Position numbers and translations under genes: made by a program
Assembly: GCF_037977055.1 (NCBI RefSeq)
Contig: NZ_CP150274.1
Span: forward strand, 3,906,001 to 3,970,000
Origin: Paenibacillus sp. FSL K6-1096
Lineage (GTDB): Bacteria > Bacillota > Bacilli > Paenibacillales > Paenibacillaceae
Length of the DNA: 64,000 bases
Direction of reading: 5' to 3'
Notes under the pieces: generated by a model
What the model was told of the DNA's origin: nothing
Databases searched by the model: none
What the model saw: only the letters and a program-made list of their open reading frames with translations
Shown here: positions 1 to 7,894 of the stretch, piece by piece
How the letters are laid out: each line of letters opens with the position of its first letter
How positions within the stretch are numbered: position 1 is the stretch's first letter

Positions 1-99
1 CTGGAGGAGATCTCAGCGGACAACGACACCTACAAGCAGATTGCCGCGAACCTGCTGTTCGAGGTGAAGAAGGAGCAGGAGATCGATCCAAGGCTATAA
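1..99 (+). CDS. 3' end of an unidentified gene
   Basis: An open frame enters from the left edge and stops with TAA at 97-99, giving 32 C-terminal residues ending in DPRL. The segment is charged and probably helical (rich in Glu, Lys and Asp). It is too short to assign a family. A transcription terminator follows directly, which supports this as the true end of a plus-strand gene. Confidence 0.6.
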   Translation: MEEISADNDTYKQIAANLLFEVKKEQEIDPRL

Positions 100-107
100 A
101 ATGGTGA

Positions 108-147
108 GGCAGGCTGCCGGGAGGCTCCCGGTGGTCTGCCTTTGTTT
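108..147 (+). terminator. Rho-independent terminator of the left-edge gene
   Basis: Outer arms GGCAG (108-112) and CTGCC (136-140) enclose an inner CCGGGA/TCCCGG stem, followed by TTTGTTTTG. It closes the left-edge gene and lies just beyond the end of the opposing methyltransferase gene. Confidence 0.75.
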
Positions 148-149
148 TG

Positions 150-1100
150 TTATAGAGATGATGTTTTACGTCTGAAGATATATACCGCGTGATCCTCCGA
201 GGGCGGCAGGATGAGCCGAGATAAAGACTCATTCAGCTCCATGCTGAAATGGTCCGCCCGGGTATACGTATCGAAGTCGCCCGTAATCGCCGGGTCTCTG
301 CTGCCAATAACGATGTACATATCGGCTGAATTCGAGCTGAATACATGCTTCTCATAATTATTTTTAGGCACTGGCCAGGAGCAGATGACCACCTGGGGTG
401 CATATTTGTTCAGCGCCGCTTTGGCATCGGCCTTCTCTACGTCCTCCGGGTAAGTGATGTAGTGTGCCCAACTGTGATCATCCGTTGCGATGCAGTTCGT
501 CCCGTTGTCCTTCAGGAACCGGGTTAATGTGCCATCCCCCGCAGCAATCTCCACACACTTCTGATCCCCGATCAGAGCGGACAGCTCCTTGATTAGGCGG
601 CTTGAATAGAAGCAGTAGATGCCTTGCTTGTTCACAAGCGGCATTAACACCTTTTTACGGATAATCACGGGCCAGAACAGCCTGAACAGCGGAAGCGAGA
701 CAGGCTTGCGTTCAAGCTTCCGCTTGAACAGGAGCTTTTGCAGAATGAAGCCGTCCCATAGATTGAACCTCACGCTCCCGGAGGCAGTCCCGGTGGACAC
801 CGCTAGCTGAAGCTGCTCGATCAGATAAATCGCGAAGCGCGCTTTAATAATATCCGGTAAGAAGGCATCCACGGTGGTCTGGTTGAAGCCGCTTTTTAGA
901 ATTTTTGACTTGGCGAGCTTGGCACTGCTTGTATATTTGCTCAGCAGATTATGAATCAGGCTAGTTTGCTGGTTGCTGGTCAGACGCTGTATTTCCTGAA
1001 GCACCTCCTCTTTGTATTCGGGGTACTCCCGCAGCAAGGTGCTCGTATCTATTTCGTTCATCAGAATTTGCTGGGCATCAATTTTATTGAATGGTTGCAT
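150..1100 (-). CDS. SAM-dependent methyltransferase-like protein
   Basis: 316 residues. The second half carries a class I SAM-binding motif I (VEIAAGDGTLTRFL, about residue 185) followed by an acidic strand end (ATDDHSW) and a motif-IV-like segment (VVICSWPVPKNNYEKH). The first ~170 residues are helical and basic with no recognised domain. The ATG at 1100 follows a GGGAGAG ribosome site. The gene is transcribed away from the radical SAM operon, with ~170 bp between their starts. It could be a tailoring enzyme of that pathway or an unrelated neighbour; the divergent arrangement alone does not decide. The substrate is unknown. Confidence 0.75.
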   Translation of the reverse strand: MQPFNKIDAQQILMNEIDTSTLLREYPEYKEEVLQEIQRLTSNQQTSLIHNLLSKYTSSAKLAKSKILKSGFNQTTVDAFLPDIIKARFAIYLIEQLQLAVSTGTASGSVRFNLWDGFILQKLLFKRKLERKPVSLPLFRLFWPVIIRKKVLMPLVNKQGIYCFYSSRLIKELSALIGDQKCVEIAAGDGTLTRFLKDNGTNCIATDDHSWAHYITYPEDVEKADAKAALNKYAPQVVICSWPVPKNNYEKHVFSSNSADMYIVIGSRDPAITGDFDTYTRADHFSMELNESLSRLILPPSEDHAVYIFRRKTSSL

Positions 1101-1152
1101 GGTTCTCTCCCGGTCTACGTTATAAGTTAACTATAGCAGGAATGCTAGTATG

Positions 1153-1181
1153 TTGAAAACGCCTCAAAATTCTAATATAAA
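1153..1181 (+). promoter_or_regulatory. Candidate sigma-A promoter of the radical SAM/RiPP operon
   Basis: TTGAAA (1153-1158), a 17-bp spacer and TATAAA (1176-1181) in an AT-rich stretch. This predicts a leader of about 80 nt before the ATG at 1271. It is the best -35/-10 pair I see between the divergent methyltransferase and the operon. Confidence 0.5.
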
Positions 1182-1270
1182 TTAAAAATTATTAAAGTGA
1201 TGTATTATACTGACAATTAGAATGTTTAATATTAGGATTTAATTAAATTAATGGAACTTGGGGTGTGAGA

Positions 1271-2419
1271 ATGAAGTTAAATCTCTTTACCACGAATACC
1301 TGCAATTTAAATTGCAATTATTGTTATGAAGGTGACAAGAATAAGAACCGGATGACCAAAGAAACAGGCAAGCAGATTATAGACTTTTTTTGGGACAAAG
1401 ATAAAGATGGTATTTTTAACATTAATTTTCATGGCGGAGAACCGCTTATCGAATTTGAGCTCATTAAGTATCTGGTTGAATACATAAACGAAAAAAGAAA
1501 ATTAACCAACCCGGATTTCCGGCTGGAATTCTCAATGACGACTAATGGCACGCTGTTGACCCAAGAGATTGCCGATTTCCTGCATGCTCATCAATTTATA
1601 TTGCGGCTGAGCCTGGATGGAAATGAACAAGCACATAACCTGCATAGAAGAACTTTTAATAATAAAGGATCATTTGAGCAAGTTCTCCAAGGTGCCGGCT
1701 ATCTCCGAAACGCAGGAGCAGATTTCACAGTACGCATGACCGTTACTCCGGAGAATGTAGTCTACCTTACGGATAGTGTGGAGTGGTTAATCGCTAATCA
1801 TTTTCTGAAAATCAATATTATTGCCGACTCCTTCGCCAACTGGGATGACCAGTTTGAACGCCTTACTGCTTCGTTTGAGCGGATTAAAGAGTTTTACCTG
1901 ATAGAGAGACCCGTGAGTAACCTGAAGATTAATCTATTTGACGGCAAATTCTCTTGTTATATGCTGGATTCCCCTCCATTGTTCTGCAATGCGGGGTTTG
2001 GCAGCTTCTCGTTAAGCACCTCGGGGGAGATCTATCCATGCGTGTATGTGGTGGATCAGGAAGAGTATTGTATCGGTGATATCTTCCGCGGCATCTCCCC
2101 TTTGAAACGCAAAACTTGTATTGAATCCTCGTTGCTCAGAGAGAACGGGTGCGGTGACTGCAGCATACAGGGCTTTTGTCATGCCAGGAAGTGCGGGTTC
2201 CTGAACTTGGTGACAAATGGATACCTGGACCGGCCGAATCCATTTTTGTGTAAGCATGAGCAGGTGTTATACAGCATGCAATCTGAAGTGGTTGAGCAAC
2301 TATATCAGAACGGGGATCAGCAGATCCATTGGATGTTCGATAAGCTCAAAACTATGCCAGAGCTAAAGGTAAATCAGAAGATTGAAAAATACATCCGTGG
2401 AGAGGAACGAGTCTATTGA
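1271..2419 (+). CDS. Radical SAM/SPASM peptide maturase (first of three)
   Basis: Predicted 382-residue radical SAM enzyme. The AdoMet-cleaving cluster motif CNLNCNYC is at the extreme N-terminus (Cys 11, 15, 18), followed by HGGEPL and TTNGTL. The C-terminal third has the cysteine pattern of a SPASM domain: FCNAGFGS, YPCVY, then CGDCSIQGFCHARKC and a late FLCKH, which would hold auxiliary 4Fe-4S clusters. This architecture is typical of sactisynthases, ranthipeptide synthases and anSMEs. I chose ATG 1271 because GGGGTGTGAG lies at the right distance; an in-frame GTG at 1265 is an alternative. The stop overlaps the TTG start of the next gene by 4 nt (TTGA), so the two are translationally coupled. 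The likely substrate is the short peptide encoded at 4007-4150. Confidence 0.85.
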   Translation: MKLNLFTTNTCNLNCNYCYEGDKNKNRMTKETGKQIIDFFWDKDKDGIFNINFHGGEPLIEFELIKYLVEYINEKRKLTNPDFRLEFSMTTNGTLLTQEIADFLHAHQFILRLSLDGNEQAHNLHRRTFNNKGSFEQVLQGAGYLRNAGADFTVRMTVTPENVVYLTDSVEWLIANHFLKINIIADSFANWDDQFERLTASFERIKEFYLIERPVSNLKINLFDGKFSCYMLDSPPLFCNAGFGSFSLSTSGEIYPCVYVVDQEEYCIGDIFRGISPLKRKTCIESSLLRENGCGDCSIQGFCHARKCGFLNLVTNGYLDRPNPFLCKHEQVLYSMQSEVVEQLYQNGDQQIHWMFDKLKTMPELKVNQKIEKYIRGEERVY

Positions 2420-3969
2420 CCGGGAACCCATTCAAGGTTGGTCTGGTTGTACCGTTATTTTGTCCTACCCATGAATTCAGTGATATGGTGGTTGAATATT
2501 TGGGGTTCGGCTATATCGCCTCGTATCTGAGACAGTTCGGTGTAAGTGTGGAGATTATTGAGCCCTTTGTGGAAAGGTTAAGCATCGAAGAGGTTGCTGA
2601 GCGAATCTCACACGGCAAGTTCGACTTTCTGGGCTTCACCCTGATGTCCTCGGATTATTTCAGAGGAATGCGCAGCATATTAGATCAGCTATCCGGGGCA
2701 GACCTGGAGAATGTACATATTAATGTCGGCGGATATTACGCAACCTTCTTTAGGGATCAGATTCTTCAGCGGGAGGCTAGAGTTCATTCGCTCACCCTCG
2801 GGGAAGGGGAACGAACCATCAAGGAGCTTATTGAGCGGTTGAAAGAGAATGCCTCTATAAAGGATGTTGCCGGCTTACTCTACCGGAGAGAGGACGGGAT
2901 TGTGCTGAGCAGCGGCGACCGCAGGTTAATGTCCGCCGAGGAGCTGAATGAGCTGCCGTTCCCGGCGCGGGATCATATCGATATCATCTTGCAGAGGAAA
3001 GGCCGAATACAGGTGAATTCCAGCCGCGGGTGCTTCGGCCAGTGTACGTTCTGCGCGGTGCATTCTTATTATGATCAGCAGCAAGGCATGAAGTGGAGAG
3101 GCAGAAGCGCTGAGAATGTCGTGCAAGAGATTGAGCATCTGGTCACAACGTATGGGGTGAAATATATCCACTTCTCCGATGAAGAATTCGTCGGTCCGGG
3201 GATTAGAGGCCAGGAGCGGGCCAGGCAGATTGCACAGCTGCTGCTCGATAAGAACCTGCACATTAAATTCAGTTTGTATTGCAGGGCGGACAGTGTTGAT
3301 CCGGAGACGTTTCAGCTTCTAGCGCAAGCCGGTCTGGAGAGTATATTTCTTGGTGTTGAATTCGGGGTGCAGAGCACCTTGAATGACTACCGGAAGGGGA
3401 TAACCGTAGATCAGATAAAGAAAGCGCTCTCTATCCTTAATGGTCTAAAGATTCGCATCAACGTCGGTTTTATGATGTTTGAGCCGCTGTCAACGGTTGA
3501 GAGCTTCAGGGAAAATATGAAGTTTTGTATCGAGCATACCAAATTCACGCTAAGACGAGTGATCAGTCGGATGGCTATTTATCCGTATTCGGTTGCGTAT
3601 CACCGCTTAAAGCCGGTCATCGATATGGATGAGGAGCTGTCGTTCGATGATATGTTTGGCGATCACTATCCGTACAGATTTCAGGATCAGCGGGTGGAAT
3701 TCTTGTATCATCTGCTGACCCAAAGCCTCAAGGTGATTTCACCGTCCATTAAGTATCTGGAAATCCGCAAGACTCCTTCCCCGCAGCGCAGGGAGCAGCT
3801 CTTAGCCCGGTGGTCCTATGAGGTCTATTCGCTGATTGACTCCATATCTGCAGAGATTCAACATGAGCCGGATTTAACTGACGCGAGTCTCCAGGCATAC
3901 ATACAGAAATTCAACAACCAATTAACCGCATGGGATGCGGACGGGAGCCTGGTAAGCCTAACCTCGTGA
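2416..3969 (+). CDS. B12-binding-type radical SAM protein
   Basis: 517 residues starting at TTG 2416, with AGAGGAACGAG upstream. Residues ~1-150 resemble the cobalamin-binding fold found ahead of class B radical SAM enzymes (VGLVVPLF at the start, LGFTLMSSD, INVGGYYATFF, LTLGEGERTI). I see no DxHxxG histidine motif, as is common in this class. The radical SAM core starts at Cys206, with CFGQCTFC placing Cys at 206, 210 and 213, and continues with the FSDEEF and FLGVEFGVQS segments. Family members methylate unactivated carbons or cyclise and rearrange substrates. In this operon it probably modifies the precursor peptide, for example by C-methylation, which is inference. It sits directly upstream of the precursor gene. 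Confidence 0.82.
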   Translation: MTGNPFKVGLVVPLFCPTHEFSDMVVEYLGFGYIASYLRQFGVSVEIIEPFVERLSIEEVAERISHGKFDFLGFTLMSSDYFRGMRSILDQLSGADLENVHINVGGYYATFFRDQILQREARVHSLTLGEGERTIKELIERLKENASIKDVAGLLYRREDGIVLSSGDRRLMSAEELNELPFPARDHIDIILQRKGRIQVNSSRGCFGQCTFCAVHSYYDQQQGMKWRGRSAENVVQEIEHLVTTYGVKYIHFSDEEFVGPGIRGQERARQIAQLLLDKNLHIKFSLYCRADSVDPETFQLLAQAGLESIFLGVEFGVQSTLNDYRKGITVDQIKKALSILNGLKIRINVGFMMFEPLSTVESFRENMKFCIEHTKFTLRRVISRMAIYPYSVAYHRLKPVIDMDEELSFDDMFGDHYPYRFQDQRVEFLYHLLTQSLKVISPSIKYLEIRKTPSPQRREQLLARWSYEVYSLIDSISAEIQHEPDLTDASLQAYIQKFNNQLTAWDADGSLVSLTS

Positions 3970-4006
3970 AATCCTTCATCCATATTACGTGAAGGAGGTG
4001 ATATCA

Positions 4007-4150
4007 ATGGACAAAGAACAAGAATTGAACCTGACGGCTCCGGCAGAAGAGGAATTTGAAGTGGAAGGCTACTATAGCTGCTCCTCTGCAGCGGCTATGT
4101 GCTATCATGACTGCATTTTCTCGACCGTTATATTTACCGAAGCTGACTAA
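4007..4150 (+). CDS. Putative RiPP precursor peptide, three cysteines
   Basis: A 47-codon gene with a near-perfect ribosome site (GAAGGAGGTG at 3991-4000, 6 nt from the ATG). Residues 1-20 are acidic (nine Asp/Glu), like a leader. The second half (from Gly21: GYYSCSSAAAMCYHDC...) is hydrophobic and aromatic with Cys at 25, 32 and 36, like a core. There is no signal peptide. It lies between the radical SAM enzymes and a cytoplasmic subtilase and is followed by a strong hairpin, the usual setting of a RiPP precursor. Cysteines plus SPASM enzymes suggest thioether (sactipeptide or ranthipeptide) bonds, but the C-X6-C-X3-C pattern matches no named family I can recall. The function of the mature product is unknown. 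Confidence 0.8.
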   Translation: MDKEQELNLTAPAEEEFEVEGYYSCSSAAAMCYHDCIFSTVIFTEAD

Positions 4151-4162
4151 TGCATAATGTAC

Positions 4163-4205
4163 AACAATGCCGTCCCGGGTCTTCCAGAGAAAGGACGGCA
4201 TTGTT
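4163..4205 (+). terminator. Strong hairpin after the precursor gene (attenuator/mRNA stabiliser)
   Basis: Perfect 13-bp stem: AACAATGCCGTCC (4163-4175) and GGACGGCATTGTT (4193-4205), with a 17-nt loop. The next bases are ATTAAG, so there is no long U tract. This fits partial termination or 3'-end protection that would yield more precursor mRNA than enzyme mRNA. Confidence 0.7.
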
Positions 4206-4230
4206 ATTAAGTCCTGAATGAGGTTTGCTG

Positions 4231-5346
4231 ATGAACAGTATTAAGGTTGCCATCATTGATAGCGGCGTGAATATTAACCATCCGGTCCTTGCTGATAAAG
4301 ACATCCGTAACCTGCGATTATACGAAGAGAACGGGAATGTGCAGATAGAGAATGATATCCATGATGTCAATGGACATGGCACGGCGGTCGCCGGCATTAT
4401 CACCGGCAAATGTCCAGAGGTTGAAATCTTAAGTCTCGGCATATTGGATGGGAAACTGAAATGCAGATTTGCTCTGCTGAAGCAAGCCCTTCAGTACGCT
4501 CTCGCTGCGAAGGTTCATATTATCAACCTTAGCCTGGGCACAACCATGGAGAAATATGCTCCTGAGCTGCAGGCTCTCTGTGATGAAGCTGAACGGGCCG
4601 GAGTCGTGATTGTTGCTGCGTTTAACAATATCACTGAGGTCAGTTATCCTGCCTCTTTCACCAATGTGTTCGGCGTCAAAAGTGAGTATGTGAAGAACAA
4701 ATATGGCTTTGTATATGATGCCGATTCTATGAATGTGTATGCGAACGGCTTCCAGCAGAAGGTCTGTACCCAAGACGGTGCTTTCACTTATGCGGGAGGC
4801 AATAGCTTCGCTTCGGCGCATTTCAGCGGTATTCTGGCACACCTGATGTACACGGGTAAGCACCGAGATAAAGAATGGATCATCAATCAATTAGCTGCCC
4901 GGAGCTTGAAGCTGTCATCTATTCATTCCGACCAGGCCTGCAACCGGAGACTGGACATTGAGAAGGGGCTGCTCTTTCCGGTGAACGCAGAGAATATGGA
5001 GCGGATCAGAGTCCACCAGAAGGGCGATCCGGTCATTGTAGGGTTCTATGACTACCGAAAATTCGATAGGAATTCTTTTTATATAAGCACAACTGAGGGG
5101 CATTGCCGGGTTAAAGTCTTCACCGATCTGGAGGAGGGGCTGGCGCTGGCAGATACTCTATTGATTGGTGACGTCAGTTTTATGCCAGACGAACTTAAAG
5201 AGCGGATGATTCATGAATTAATTACCCGGGCGGTACGAATGGGGAGAAATGTTCTGCTTAAGGATGCTCTTCCGCCCGATGTCCATGCTGAGCTGTACCG
5301 GTTGGCTTCAGAAGCCAAGGTTTTTATCAAGACCCGTTATATTTAA
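4231..5346 (+). CDS. Cytoplasmic subtilisin-like (S8) protease, probable leader peptidase
   Basis: 371 residues. The S8 triad is visible: Asp10 in AIIDSG, His49 in NGHGTAVAG, and Ser192 in GGNSFASAHFSG; an oxyanion Asn is likely in VVAAFNN. No signal peptide, membrane segment or prodomain is present, so it should act inside the cell. Beyond the catalytic part (to ~residue 245) is a tail of about 120 residues, with segments such as PVIVGFYDYRKFD and LADTLLIGDVSF, that I cannot place. ATG 4231 is preferred (TGAGG 7 nt upstream) over an in-frame TTG at 4225. Given the operon, I infer that it removes the acidic leader from the modified peptide. A PatA- or LanP-like role is a parallel, not a demonstrated homology. 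Confidence 0.82.
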   Translation: MNSIKVAIIDSGVNINHPVLADKDIRNLRLYEENGNVQIENDIHDVNGHGTAVAGIITGKCPEVEILSLGILDGKLKCRFALLKQALQYALAAKVHIINLSLGTTMEKYAPELQALCDEAERAGVVIVAAFNNITEVSYPASFTNVFGVKSEYVKNKYGFVYDADSMNVYANGFQQKVCTQDGAFTYAGGNSFASAHFSGILAHLMYTGKHRDKEWIINQLAARSLKLSSIHSDQACNRRLDIEKGLLFPVNAENMERIRVHQKGDPVIVGFYDYRKFDRNSFYISTTEGHCRVKVFTDLEEGLALADTLLIGDVSFMPDELKERMIHELITRAVRMGRNVLLKDALPPDVHAELYRLASEAKVFIKTRYI

Positions 5347-5374
5347 TGCGCTCTGCACATTTATGGAGGTATCT

Positions 5375-6466
5375 ATGTACAAAATAGCGCTGGAATTAAC
5401 TAAGAATTGTAATTTGCGCTGCAGTTATTGTTATCAGCCCCGCTTCACCAACACCATGGATATAGAGACGGCCTGCAGGGCGATAGATCTGGGGATAGAG
5501 AGAGCGAAGGTACTGCCCACCAGGAAGCTGCTGATCAGCTTTTTTGGCGGGGAACCATTATTGCAATTTCCGCAAATGGTCTCGCTGGTTGAGTATTCCA
5601 AGTCAGCTGCAGACGGATATGATATCGCTTATGAATTGACTACGAACGGTACGTTGTTGCAGGCTAGGCATATTGATTTTTTTGCAGAGCATCAGTTTTT
5701 CTTGAAGGTAAGTATTGACGGGCTCCCAGAGGATCATAATCTCAACAGGCGGAATCCAGGCAATGCGGACAGTTACCAGCTGGTCATCCGGAATCTCGAC
5801 TTGTTCATGGACTACCAGAGGAAGCTAAAAAAGCCGATTCAGGTAAGCATGGTCATCAGCCGGAATAACTATACTCATTTTCTGGCGAATATCCGGCACC
5901 TCGCGGACTTAGGGTTCCGTATGTTTGATACGGCGCTGAATTTCACTGATTGCTGGAGTGATCAGGAGTTGGCCGGCTTGAGAGCCGAATATGAACAAGT
6001 TGTCGATCTCTACTTTGAACGCATTCAGAACAAGAGGGGCTTCATCTGGACCTTCATTGATAATGGACTGATGCCGCAGATTAAGCCAAGGAAGAACTAT
6101 TACTGCGGTGCAGGCATCAGCAGCATGTATGTGAATACAGAAGGGGAGCTGTATCCGTGTTACGCCTGCTTCAAGGATGAGGTGAGAATCGGGTCAACCG
6201 CAGAGGGCATCAATGAGGCCCGGGCCAACCGGTTCAAGCACTACCAGCGGGAGCTGACCGGGGATTGTATCGATTGCAGCATCCAGGCCTATTGCCCGGC
6301 ATGTGATTGCCTGATGATGAACATGGAGCAGACCAATGACTTCTATACCGTGCCTAAAATGTTCTGTGAGCATGCCAAAATGCGCTATGAGCTGACGAAT
6401 AAGCTGCATCATAATCCGGAATGGAAGCGGATGTTAGAGATGATGAGCGTTCCGAAAGGAGTATAG
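5375..6466 (+). CDS. Radical SAM/SPASM peptide maturase (second of three)
   Basis: 363 residues. The radical SAM motif CNLRCSYC is at Cys 12, 16 and 19, followed by FFGGEPLLQF and ELTTNGTLL. The SPASM region contains YYCGAGISS, LYPCYACF, then CIDCSIQAYCPACDC and MFCEH. It is close in length and layout to the enzyme at 1271-2419, so the two may be diverged paralogues acting on different positions of the peptide. ATG 5375 follows GGAGG (5366-5370) with standard spacing. A much longer reading from 5249 would overlap the protease gene and lacks a ribosome site. It follows the protease by 28 bp. Confidence 0.85.
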   Translation: MYKIALELTKNCNLRCSYCYQPRFTNTMDIETACRAIDLGIERAKVLPTRKLLISFFGGEPLLQFPQMVSLVEYSKSAADGYDIAYELTTNGTLLQARHIDFFAEHQFFLKVSIDGLPEDHNLNRRNPGNADSYQLVIRNLDLFMDYQRKLKKPIQVSMVISRNNYTHFLANIRHLADLGFRMFDTALNFTDCWSDQELAGLRAEYEQVVDLYFERIQNKRGFIWTFIDNGLMPQIKPRKNYYCGAGISSMYVNTEGELYPCYACFKDEVRIGSTAEGINEARANRFKHYQRELTGDCIDCSIQAYCPACDCLMMNMEQTNDFYTVPKMFCEHAKMRYELTNKLHHNPEWKRMLEMMSVPKGV

Positions 6467-6468
6467 GA

Positions 6469-7809
6469 ATGAATGATTATATCTGGAGTGCGGATGTGGA
6501 AGTGCAGCGCAAGCATGATAAATATTTGTTTATCAATCCGCAGCGGGGCAGCTGGCTCAAAGTAAACCAGACTGCCAAACAGCTCGTCGACCGTATGCTC
6601 AGCCATGAGGATGTTCCGGACGTGGATGCCCGCATAAAAACATCAGTGTTTAATAGCTTTCGCCATTCTGGAATGATAGAATCGCCAGATGACTCTTTTC
6701 ACAGCGATACAGAATCTATCAAGTCCGTCTATTTAATTGTCACCAAATCCTGCAATTTAACCTGCGACTTCTGTTCCATGGGCTCCGGCCCGTGGAGCTT
6801 CGAGCAATTAAGTACCTGTGAACTGAAGCATACGATTGATAAGCTCGCTGTCCATAAGGTTGGACGTCTGGTGATCACCGGCGGGGAGCCTTTCATGAGA
6901 AGGGATATCCAGGAGATTATAGATTACGCTTACCTTAAGCTGAATTGTAAAATTATCGTCAGCTCCAACGGCTTGTTGCTTACGGCTAAGAAAATAGCTC
7001 AGCTTAAAGGCAAGCTCGACCGGGTGGACATCAGTGTTGAGAATATTTACTCGGATGATAATAACTCAACCACAAAAAGAATGAAATCAGTTATTGCCAG
7101 CCTGCAAAAGAATGAGATCGGCGTATGCCTGTCCTATGTGCTGACTAAACAGAATTGGCAGCATGTGTTTCCCTTCCTGGATTACGTTAATGCCTCCGGT
7201 GTAGGCTTCTCCCTGAAAATTGTTGCGCCTGTGGGAAGCGCCAGAAACCATCAGCATCTGTTCGACTCGGAGGATTCCTTTGAGCAGATCTATTTAAGAA
7301 TCTTCAAATATATTCATGAACAGGGGTACGCCGGAAGAGCCTTTCACAACTTTGTGTTTCCGCATTTAAGCCCCTCCTACGGTTGCTCGGCCAAGGATAA
7401 GATTCTGTGCATCTCATCTGATGGTAAGGTGTATTCATGCCATTCGCTGCTGTTTCCTGAATTCACTGTGGGGGATATTCGTACCGAGGATATTCAGCAT
7501 ATTGCTGAGCATAGCAGGCAGCAGGCCGGGACGCCGCTGTACCAGGAATCCTTTCATGTGGACAAGAGGACATCCTGCAGCGATTGTGAAGTGAGATATT
7601 TTTGCCAGGGCGGATGTTATGCAGAGATCCACGATAACGAAGCCCGCCAAGATACTCTTCCCCCGGAATGTGAGATCAAGAAATCGATCATCCTGTTTAA
7701 ATTATGGGAGTATGATAAGCGGCAGAGCTTCCTTGATAATTTAGAAGGCTTTATACGCTTCTATGAAGATAGAATTCATCGTAAGGAATTGAATAAGATT
7801 TTGAAGTAG
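6469..7809 (+). CDS. Radical SAM/SPASM maturase with PqqD-like (RRE) N-terminus (third of three)
   Basis: 446 residues. Residues ~1-80 contain a PqqD-like pattern (YLFINPQRGSWLKVNQTAKQLVDRML), the RiPP recognition element that binds leader peptides. The radical SAM motif CNLTCDFC lies at Cys 95, 99 and 102, with ITGGEPFMRRD after it. The C-terminal SPASM-type cysteines include YGCSAKDKILC, YSCHSL and CSDCEVRYFCQGGC. Layout resembles PqqE-like fused enzymes. ATG 6469 has AAAGGAG at the right distance and starts 3 nt after the previous stop. It is the only gene in the operon with a visible RRE, so it may supply leader recognition for the others (inference). The operon ends at a strong hairpin. 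Confidence 0.85.
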   Translation: MNDYIWSADVEVQRKHDKYLFINPQRGSWLKVNQTAKQLVDRMLSHEDVPDVDARIKTSVFNSFRHSGMIESPDDSFHSDTESIKSVYLIVTKSCNLTCDFCSMGSGPWSFEQLSTCELKHTIDKLAVHKVGRLVITGGEPFMRRDIQEIIDYAYLKLNCKIIVSSNGLLLTAKKIAQLKGKLDRVDISVENIYSDDNNSTTKRMKSVIASLQKNEIGVCLSYVLTKQNWQHVFPFLDYVNASGVGFSLKIVAPVGSARNHQHLFDSEDSFEQIYLRIFKYIHEQGYAGRAFHNFVFPHLSPSYGCSAKDKILCISSDGKVYSCHSLLFPEFTVGDIRTEDIQHIAEHSRQQAGTPLYQESFHVDKRTSCSDCEVRYFCQGGCYAEIHDNEARQDTLPPECEIKKSIILFKLWEYDKRQSFLDNLEGFIRFYEDRIHRKELNKILK

Positions 7810-7821
7810 CATGATGTGAAA

Positions 7822-7858
7822 AAGAAGGAGAGCAGTCCCGCCGGACGCTCTCCTTCTT
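7822..7858. terminator. Bidirectional terminator between RiPP operon and GH94 gene
   Basis: Perfect 12-bp stem AAGAAGGAGAGC (7822-7833) and GCTCTCCTTCTT (7847-7858), with A-rich sequence on the left and a T-rich arm on the right. It separates two convergent genes and can serve both strands. Confidence 0.8.
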
Positions 7859-7894
7859 CGTATCTCTCTATGCCGTTCCTAAGAACGGCGAATG

